60,385 nt of DNA from Alphaproteobacteria bacterium (GTDB taxonomy: Bacteria > Pseudomonadota > Alphaproteobacteria > Sphingomonadales > Sphingomonadaceae): contig JAUHYZ010000012.1 in NCBI GenBank assembly GCA_030426245.1, forward strand, positions 1 through 60,385, given 5' to 3'. Below are positions 53,524 to 60,385 of this stretch, in pieces; position 1 is the stretch's first letter, and each line of letters begins with the position of its first letter. Both the position numbers and the translations under genes were made by a program. The notes under the pieces are model-generated. The model did no database searches and was not told where the DNA came from. It was given only the letters and a program-made list of their open reading frames with translations.

Positions 53524-54549
53524 ATGACTGCCTTTCCCAAGAGTTCCGCCCTGATGCAGCGTGCCACCGATTTCCTGGGCAGCGACTATGCGATTCTGTG
53601 CGGAGCGATGAGCTGGGTCTCCGAACGCAATCTCGTCGCCGCGATCAGCAATGGCGGCGGTTTCGGCGTGATTGCCTGCGGCGCGATGACCCCCGAACTG
53701 CTCGATGCGGAGATCGCTGGCACCAAGGCGCTGACCGACAGGCCCTTCGGCGTGAACCTGATCACCATGCATCCCATGCTGTTCGATCTGATCGACGTCT
53801 GCGCGAAACACGGGATCGGCCATGTCGTTCTGGCCGGCGGCATTCCTCCGAAAGGCAGCGTGGAGGCGATCAAGGCGTTCGGGGCCAAGGTGCTCGTCTT
53901 CGCGCCGACTCTGGCGCTGGCCAAGAAGCTGCTGCGCTCCGGCGCGGACGCTCTGGTGATCGAAGGGATGGAAGCAGGCGGCCATATCGGCCCGGTGGCC
54001 ACCAGTGTGCTCGCCCAGGAATTTCTGCCGAGTCTGAAGGAAGACCATCTCGTCTTCGTAGCCGGCGGGATCGGCCGCGGCGAAGCGATCGCGGGCTATC
54101 TTGAAATGGGCGCGGCAGGCGTGCAGCTGGGCACCCGTTTCGCCTGCGCCACCGAGAGCATCGCCCACCCCGCCTTCAAGCAGGCCTTCTTCCGCGCCAA
54201 TGCGCGCGAAGCGGTCGCCAGCGTCCAAGTCGATCCGCGCCTGCCCGTGATCCCGGTGCGCGCGCTGAAGAACAAGGGCACGGAGGAATTCACTGCCAAG
54301 CAGCGCGAAGTCGCCCAGATGCTGGATGACGGCAAAGTAGACATGGCCGCCGCCCAGCTGGAAATCGAACATTTCTGGGCGGGCGCCCTACGCCGAGCCG
54401 TGATAGACGGCGATGTGGAAAGCGGATCGATCATGGCCGGCCAGTCGGTCGGCATGGTAAAGGAAGAAGAGCCCGCCGCGCTGATCATCCAGTCGCTCAT
54501 GCAGGAATGCGAAGCCGCACTGAGCCGAAGAGAGAGGATTGAACCATGA
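53524..54549 (+). CDS. Nitronate monooxygenase / 2-nitropropane dioxygenase family
   Basis: A 341-residue FMN-dependent TIM-barrel protein. Motifs are YAILCGAMSWVSERNLVAAISN, GFGVIACGAM, GVNLITMHPML, the catalytic-His loop EGMEAGGHIGPV and the FMN phosphate loop FVAGGIGRGEAI, then GAAGVQLGTRFACATES. The family includes nitronate monooxygenases and FabK-like enoyl reductases; substrate is not certain. Its last codons overlap the aldehyde dehydrogenase start by 4 nt (ATGA), so the two are co-translated, and a role in the same aromatic or nitro-compound pathway is plausible. Confidence 0.85.
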   Translation: MTAFPKSSALMQRATDFLGSDYAILCGAMSWVSERNLVAAISNGGGFGVIACGAMTPELLDAEIAGTKALTDRPFGVNLITMHPMLFDLIDVCAKHGIGHVVLAGGIPPKGSVEAIKAFGAKVLVFAPTLALAKKLLRSGADALVIEGMEAGGHIGPVATSVLAQEFLPSLKEDHLVFVAGGIGRGEAIAGYLEMGAAGVQLGTRFACATESIAHPAFKQAFFRANAREAVASVQVDPRLPVIPVRALKNKGTEEFTAKQREVAQMLDDGKVDMAAAQLEIEHFWAGALRRAVIDGDVESGSIMAGQSVGMVKEEEPAALIIQSLMQECEAALSRRERIEP

Positions 54550-55946
54550 AGTTTGAACGCATCAACCCGATGACAGGCGAAGCCGCTTCCAGTGCCGAAG
54601 CGATGCAACCCGCCGATATTCCCGCGATTGCCGCCAGGGCGCAGGCCGGCTTCGAAGTGTGGTCCAAGATGGGGCCCAACGCCCGGCGGGCCGTGTTGAT
54701 GAAGGCCGCCGACGCGCTGGAGGCGAAGAAGGACGATTTCGTTGCCGCAATGATGGGCGAAATCGGCGCGACCGCAGGCTGGGCGATGTTCAATCTGATG
54801 CTGGCAGCCGGCATGATTCGCGAAGCCGCGGCCATCACCACGCAGATTTCCGGTGAGGTCATCCCTTCCGACCATGAAGGCACGATTGCCATGGCTCTAC
54901 GCGAGCCGGTGGGCGTGATGCTGGGCATCGCACCCTGGAACGCCCCGATCATCCTGGGCGTTCGCGCAGTCGCCGTGCCGCTGGCCTGCGGCAATTCGGT
55001 GATCCTCAAGGCCTCCGAAAGCTGCCCGCGCACCCATGCGCTGATTATCGAGGCGCTGGAAGAAGCGGGCTTCCCCGAAGGCACGGTCAATGCGGTGACC
55101 AATGCCCCGGCCGATGCCGCCGACGTGGTCGGCGCGCTGATCGACGCACCCGAAGTGCGGCGCATCAACTTCACCGGTTCCACTGCGGTCGGCAAGATCA
55201 TTGCCAAGCGTGCTGCCGAGCATCTCAAGCCCGTGCTGCTCGAACTGGGCGGCAAGGCGCCGATGGTGGTGCTGGAAGATGCCGATCTGGACGAAGCCGT
55301 GAAAGCCGCGGCGTTCGGCGCCTATATGAACCAGGGCCAGATCTGCATGTCGACCGAACGGATCATCGTGGTGGACAGCGTGGCCGACGAATTCGCCAAG
55401 CGTTTCAAGGCCAAGGTGGAAACCATGCCCGTGGGCGACCCGCGCGAAGGCAATACGCCGCTGGGCGCCGTGGTGGACACCGCCACCGTGGAAAAATGCT
55501 ATGCCCTGATCGAGGATGCCGTGGGCAAGGGCGCCGAATTGCTGACCGGCGGCGAAACGACGCAGAACGTGCTGATGCCCGCCCATCTGGTCGACAAGGT
55601 CACGCCGGAGATGAAGCTGTTCCGCGATGAAAGCTTCGGCCCGGTTGTGGGCATCGCCCGCGCGCGCGACGAAGCCCATGCCATCGAACTGGCGAACGAT
55701 ACCGAATACGGCCTGTCCGCTGCGGTGTTCACGAAAGACACGGCACGCGGCCTGAAGGTTGCGCGCCAGATCCAGTCGGGCATCTGCCATGTGAACGCCT
55801 CGACCGTTTCGGACGAACCGCAAATGCCCTTCGGTGGGATGAAGGCTTCGGGCTATGGCCGCTTCGGCGGCAAGGCCGGCATCGATGCCTTTACCGAACT
55901 GCGCTGGATCACGTTCGAAACCGAGCCGGGCCATTATCCGATCTGA
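54546..55946 (+). CDS. Aldehyde dehydrogenase, vanillin/salicylaldehyde dehydrogenase type
   Basis: A 466-residue NAD(P)+-dependent aldehyde dehydrogenase. Catalytic Cys is in NQGQICMSTERI, the general base Glu in LLELGGKAPM, the oxyanion Asn in IAPWNAPI, and the cofactor loop is FTGSTAVGKIIA. Its N-terminus (FEVWSKMGPNARRAVLMKAA) and overall length resemble LigV/vanillin and salicylaldehyde dehydrogenases of sphingomonads. With the nearby LigM homologue it would turn vanillin into vanillate for O-demethylation. Translationally coupled to the nitronate monooxygenase gene. Confidence 0.85.
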   Translation: MKFERINPMTGEAASSAEAMQPADIPAIAARAQAGFEVWSKMGPNARRAVLMKAADALEAKKDDFVAAMMGEIGATAGWAMFNLMLAAGMIREAAAITTQISGEVIPSDHEGTIAMALREPVGVMLGIAPWNAPIILGVRAVAVPLACGNSVILKASESCPRTHALIIEALEEAGFPEGTVNAVTNAPADAADVVGALIDAPEVRRINFTGSTAVGKIIAKRAAEHLKPVLLELGGKAPMVVLEDADLDEAVKAAAFGAYMNQGQICMSTERIIVVDSVADEFAKRFKAKVETMPVGDPREGNTPLGAVVDTATVEKCYALIEDAVGKGAELLTGGETTQNVLMPAHLVDKVTPEMKLFRDESFGPVVGIARARDEAHAIELANDTEYGLSAAVFTKDTARGLKVARQIQSGICHVNASTVSDEPQMPFGGMKASGYGRFGGKAGIDAFTELRWITFETEPGHYPI

Positions 55947-55987
55947 TCGGCCGTCCGGTCCGAACGCAATCGCTGACTTCACAAGCG

Positions 55988-56010
55988 GGCCAGGCCATCC
56001 AGGCCTGGCC
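55988..56010. terminator. Convergent hairpin terminator
   Basis: A perfect 9-bp stem GGCCAGGCC / GGCCTGGCC with loop ATCCA between the convergent aldehyde dehydrogenase and lyase-like genes. No T-tract on either strand, so efficiency is uncertain. Confidence 0.55.
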
Positions 56011-56018
56011 GCGCAAGG

Positions 56019-57761
56019 TCATTCCCCTTCCGGCATATCCGCAATGGCAGGCATGAATTCGGAAGCGGCGCGCTCCTTCATCAGGCCATAGACCAGCACG
56101 CCGGGCGGAACATCGGGGCGCTCGTCGGGATCCATCTGCCAGGGGACCACTTCGCGCACTGCCTGCCAGGCGGCCGTGGGCGCGCTGCCGAATGTCCGGC
56201 CGGGCTGCTGCGCCAGGCGCACATCCATCCAATAGGTTCCGGTCATCACGTCATAGGCCATGAGCTGCATCAGCAGGTCCACCGCTTCGCGCGCTCGTGC
56301 GCCTTTCAGCCGCCCCATCCCCTCCAGATCCGCGACCCCGAAATCGGCGACCGAAGTGTCGGGTGGAACCGACTGGGTAAGCATCTGCATCTCCTTCCAG
56401 ACGTCCAGATAGGTGAAGAAAGGCTCGATCAGATAAGGCGAACGGTCGTACTCGTCCGGCGTCAGCACATCGGCAGGCTTGATCTTGGTGAAGAAGGCCA
56501 CCGGCCCGCGATCCGAAAACTTCTCGATCCGCTGGGGAATGGTCACCGCCATATTGGCCAGCGCCAGGGAGAATGCCTCGATATCGTTCGTCATCGGATA
56601 GGCATCCCAATTGGCGTTGGAGAAGATGTAACCCGATGGCGCCCCGCCTTCTCCGCCGCCGCGCACATAGTTGCGCATCATCCACGGGGTGGAAAGCGAC
56701 CAGTGTTCGCCCGGTTCCACGCCGACGAAATAGCCGGGATTGTTCTCGCCCGAATTCATCTGCAGAGTCACGCTGTCGCGCAGCCTGGCCCATGCTCTCC
56801 AGGCCGAACCCAGGCGGATATAGGATGCGCGCATGCTTTCGGGATCCTGCAGAATCCGGTCGCTATCATCTTCGAACAGATAGCTGCCGCGCAAGATCGT
56901 CAGCATCTTGTCCGCCTGCCAGTTGAGCCAGGGGAAGGGCCCCTCCTGCTGCACCGGCGGGGCCATGGGCGTGAGGCTGGAATTCATGCCGATCAGATCG
57001 ATCGCCAGCGCCATGTCGGCCCATTCCAGTGCATGGCGCCCCTCGTCCACCAGCAGCGCCGCAATCGCATCGGTATAGGCATTGGTGGTCAGATGCGGGA
57101 TATGGCCCTGAAACGGCTTCAGATCGGCCTTAGCGAGCGCTTCGGCCGCGGGCATGCGCCGCCCTTCATAATAGGCGTAGCCGCGCCCCTTCAGCGTCGC
57201 CTGATAGCTGTTGAAGATGAACAGGTCGCCTTCGCTCAGCGAGCCGCGCGAATACATCACAGGCGTCACCCTCCGATTGAGCAGTTCCAGAATGGCATCC
57301 AGATAGTCCTGCTCCCCGGTGCCGTAAGGCATGTGGTTGGCGTGGATTACCAGAAAGGCGCGAACCAGCGCTTCCTCGTGAATCTCCGGCAAGGCGCCAT
57401 ATCGCGCGGGGTTGCCATCCGACTGGGTGCCGGGCTGCGGCCTGCGTTCCTGTTCGCGCAGAGCCCCGGCGCCGCGATTGACGCCGTATATCGCAATCCC
57501 CTCTTCATCGCCCTGCGCGATCAGTTCGCGCCGCGCTGCATTGGCTGCATAGACTTCGGGCGCAAAGCGGACCTTGGCCCCGCGGCGCGCCACCGCAACC
57601 ACATCCTCGATCGTAAGGTCACGCCCGGTCAGCGTGATGGTCGTGCCGGCCGCTTCGGGATCGGCAGTGATAGGCTGATAGGCGTTCTGGGCCGAAGCAG
57701 GCGCGGCAAGCGCAAGCAGCGAGGCCGCAATGGCCAGCAGAACGGATGCAAGACGGTTCAT
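56019..57761 (-). CDS. Secreted aromatic-amino-acid-lyase homologue lacking the MIO motif
   Basis: A 580-residue protein with a signal peptide (MNRLASVLLAIAASLLALAA, then PASAQ). The remainder is clearly of the histidine/phenylalanine ammonia-lyase family: ITLTGRDLTIEDVVAVARRG, the Tyr loop IYGVNRGAGALRE (Tyr92), LNRRVTPVMYSRG, and GYAYYEGRRMPAAEALAKA. But the MIO-forming Ala-Ser-Gly is replaced: canonical GSVGASGDL reads GSLSEGDL (173-180), one residue shorter. QDxYSxR reads QDPESMR (Tyr to Glu308), and the NGT segment reads TTN. MIO-dependent deamination is therefore unlikely. It is periplasmic by prediction, which is unusual for the family. It lies between an aldehyde dehydrogenase and a ligM-type gene. 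Confidence 0.85.
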   Translation of the reverse strand: MNRLASVLLAIAASLLALAAPASAQNAYQPITADPEAAGTTITLTGRDLTIEDVVAVARRGAKVRFAPEVYAANAARRELIAQGDEEGIAIYGVNRGAGALREQERRPQPGTQSDGNPARYGALPEIHEEALVRAFLVIHANHMPYGTGEQDYLDAILELLNRRVTPVMYSRGSLSEGDLFIFNSYQATLKGRGYAYYEGRRMPAAEALAKADLKPFQGHIPHLTTNAYTDAIAALLVDEGRHALEWADMALAIDLIGMNSSLTPMAPPVQQEGPFPWLNWQADKMLTILRGSYLFEDDSDRILQDPESMRASYIRLGSAWRAWARLRDSVTLQMNSGENNPGYFVGVEPGEHWSLSTPWMMRNYVRGGGEGGAPSGYIFSNANWDAYPMTNDIEAFSLALANMAVTIPQRIEKFSDRGPVAFFTKIKPADVLTPDEYDRSPYLIEPFFTYLDVWKEMQMLTQSVPPDTSVADFGVADLEGMGRLKGARAREAVDLLMQLMAYDVMTGTYWMDVRLAQQPGRTFGSAPTAAWQAVREVVPWQMDPDERPDVPPGVLVYGLMKERAASEFMPAIADMPEGE

Positions 57762-58027
57762 TGCGGAGTCCTCCCAAGGCGAAATGGCTCCGCCAGTCGG
57801 CAACTGGGCCATCCGGCGATGGGTGCGGTTAGATCACGTCCGCATGCCCTCTCCCATAGCCGCGCAGCGGCCCGGTCGCGGCCCGGCTCCGCCCAAGACG
57901 GAGCGCGTCCAATTTTCCCGTTTATTTTGAATGTCGTAACAAATCCGGCATCACAGCCGCTTCGTTTGTCGGATGGCCCTATTCAGTCGATGATATAGCC
58001 TGGAACCGGCGGCAAGCAGCTGCCGGA

Positions 58028-58714
58028 TCATTCCGCCAGGCCGAACAGAATCCGTGCCGTCTCCTGCGGAGCCTGGCTCATCACCTGGTGGGCGCTTTTC
58101 ACCTCGTGATATTCCCATGCCGGGTCTGCCTTGGCTCTCTCGCCAAAGGGCAGAAACGTGCGCGGCTCTTTCCCCGTGGCCAGAACATAGGCGTGGCGGG
58201 GGATCTTCGCCTCCTCGCCTGTAAATTGCACCGCTTCCAGCAGGGTGAGCAGCGGGTGATAGCCGCGAATGCCGGGCTCCACTTCGAAATTCTCGTCGGT
58301 GCCGAGGGGATCGATCAGGCCGGGCCGGAATTTCTGCCGGTCGATATACCAATTATGCGCGGTCTCGTCGGTCAGATCCCACAGGCTTTGCCCGTCTTCC
58401 GGCAGGAACGCATCGATGTAGCAGATCGCGTCGATCCGGCTGCCCAGGCGCGTGGCAACGCCGGTGACGACCATACCGCCGTAAGAGTGGCCCACCAGAA
58501 TGAAGCGTTCGAAGCCCGCCGCTTCGATCTGGTCGCACACCGTATCGACGTGATCGGTCAGGGTGATGCAGGGATGCAATTCGTCCTGCCTGGTGCCCAG
58601 GCCCGTGAGCGTCGCGGCAAAGACACGATGCCCCGCAGCCTCCAGATCGGCGACCGTGCGTTCGTACCGGAAATTGCCCGCCCAGGCGCCGTGGACCAGA
58701 ACGTAGTTTGCCAT
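58028..58714 (-). CDS. Alpha/beta-fold hydrolase
   Basis: A 228-residue serine hydrolase. The oxyanion segment NYVLVHGAWAGNFRYER, nucleophile elbow LVGHSYGGMVV, acid region CYIDAFLPEDG and catalytic His in VKSAHQVMSQAPQET are complete. Length and sequence type resemble small esterases related to salicylate esterase and pyrethroid hydrolases, so an aromatic ester is a reasonable substrate. ATG at 58714. It lies downstream of the ligM-like gene on the same strand but after that gene's terminator, so it probably has its own promoter. Confidence 0.87.
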   Translation of the reverse strand: MANYVLVHGAWAGNFRYERTVADLEAAGHRVFAATLTGLGTRQDELHPCITLTDHVDTVCDQIEAAGFERFILVGHSYGGMVVTGVATRLGSRIDAICYIDAFLPEDGQSLWDLTDETAHNWYIDRQKFRPGLIDPLGTDENFEVEPGIRGYHPLLTLLEAVQFTGEEAKIPRHAYVLATGKEPRTFLPFGERAKADPAWEYHEVKSAHQVMSQAPQETARILFGLAE

Positions 58715-58764
58715 TCGACCGTCTCCCGTTTCGCGGCAACTTAGCGGGCAATGTACCGGGGACA

Positions 58765-58799
58765 AGAAAAAGGGGAGGAACCCTTGCGGTCCCTCCCCC
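58765..58799 (-). terminator. Intrinsic terminator of the ligM-like gene
   Basis: On the minus strand GGGGAGGGACC pairs with GGTTCCTCCCC across a GCAAG loop and is followed by TTTTTCTTG, about 45 nt past the stop. Confidence 0.85.
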
Positions 58800-58841
58800 A
58801 ATTCATTGCCGATTGGCTTCGCGCTTCGCAGCGCGGCAGAC

Positions 58842-60308
<1,467 letters not shown>

Positions 60309-60354
60309 CTAAGGCTGCAAGGGAAAATCCTTCTCGAGAAAAAGGAGAGTCCGC

Positions 60355-60385
60355 ATGAATGTCGAAGCACTCGACCATGTGAATA
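60355..60385 (+). CDS. N-terminal fragment of a probable VOC-family protein
   Basis: Only 10 codons (MNVEALDHVN) are in the window, preceded by AAAGGAGAG at ideal spacing. The start LDHVN is typical of the first beta strand of vicinal-oxygen-chelate (glyoxalase/dioxygenase) proteins, but the call rests on very few residues. It is divergent from the ligM-like gene across the palindrome. Confidence 0.45.
   Translation, partial: MNVEALDHVN

Overview
The window reads as chromosomal DNA of a high-GC alphaproteobacterium in the Sphingomonadales (Erythrobacteraceae or Novosphingobium type). Supporting this are a complete general stress response locus (nepR, ecfG, HWE kinase, phyR), phaC with phasin, an Oar-like TonB-dependent receptor, a LigM-type O-demethylase next to a vanillin-dehydrogenase-like enzyme, and the densely packed, often 4-nt-overlapping gene style. 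I cannot name a species. No CRISPR array, insertion sequence or rRNA operon was seen.

Layout. 1-3.1 kb: MoxR, DUF4350 and DUF4129 genes (minus strand) and pheA. 3.2-6.1 kb: membrane cytochrome c, rlmE, ppx/gppA and tRNA-Gln. 6.2-12.5 kb: LOG-family protein, thiD-glmM, a DAACS symporter, sodB and an AI-2E family permease. 12.6-17 kb: the general stress response locus. It holds nepR-ecfG, a CHASE-HWE kinase, phyR and a receiver-only regulator. I can read EcfG-type promoters (GGAAC-N16/17-CGTT) in front of nepR-ecfG, phyR and the receiver gene, with weaker ones elsewhere. The phyR/receiver gap also holds what looks like an unannotated small RNA: an EcfG-like promoter, a stem-loop exposing a C-rich loop, and an intrinsic terminator. 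17-22.7 kb: a GNAT-like protein, a desaturase, a small lipoprotein, lptG-lptF and clpS.

22.8-25.8 kb: PHA storage (phaC and a phasin with a long Lys/Ala/Pro tail), separated by a TGC-rich dyad typical of PhaR operators. 25.9-37.2 kb: an aminotransferase, then an MFS-IlvD/EDD-VOC catabolic operon, an FAD oxidoreductase, tRNA-Cys, lemA-DUF2207, and a two-subunit aconitase X. 37.3-39.2 kb: a short, locally AT-rich patch with a phage-like SGNH hydrolase and an excalibur-domain protein, ending at tRNA-Thr. 39.3-44.2 kb: a zinc-ribbon protein, a large membrane pseudokinase, a universal stress protein and an alcohol dehydrogenase. 44.3-53.3 kb: a TonB-dependent receptor, a 2OG-Fe(II) oxygenase, a CNT nucleoside transporter, a VUT/YhhQ transporter and katG.

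53.5-60.4 kb looks like an aromatic-compound region. It has a nitronate monooxygenase overlapping an aldehyde dehydrogenase of vanillin dehydrogenase type, a secreted aromatic-amino-acid-lyase homologue that has lost the MIO-forming Ala-Ser-Gly, an alpha/beta hydrolase, a LigM-type vanillate/3-O-methylgallate demethylase, and a divergent truncated VOC gene. A perfect palindromic operator candidate lies between the last two. The aldehyde dehydrogenase and LigM would give vanillin to vanillate to protocatechuate.

The observations most worth following are the candidate stress-response small RNA, the MIO-less secreted lyase homologue, the pseudokinase, and the phasin with a histone-like tail and an internal start.
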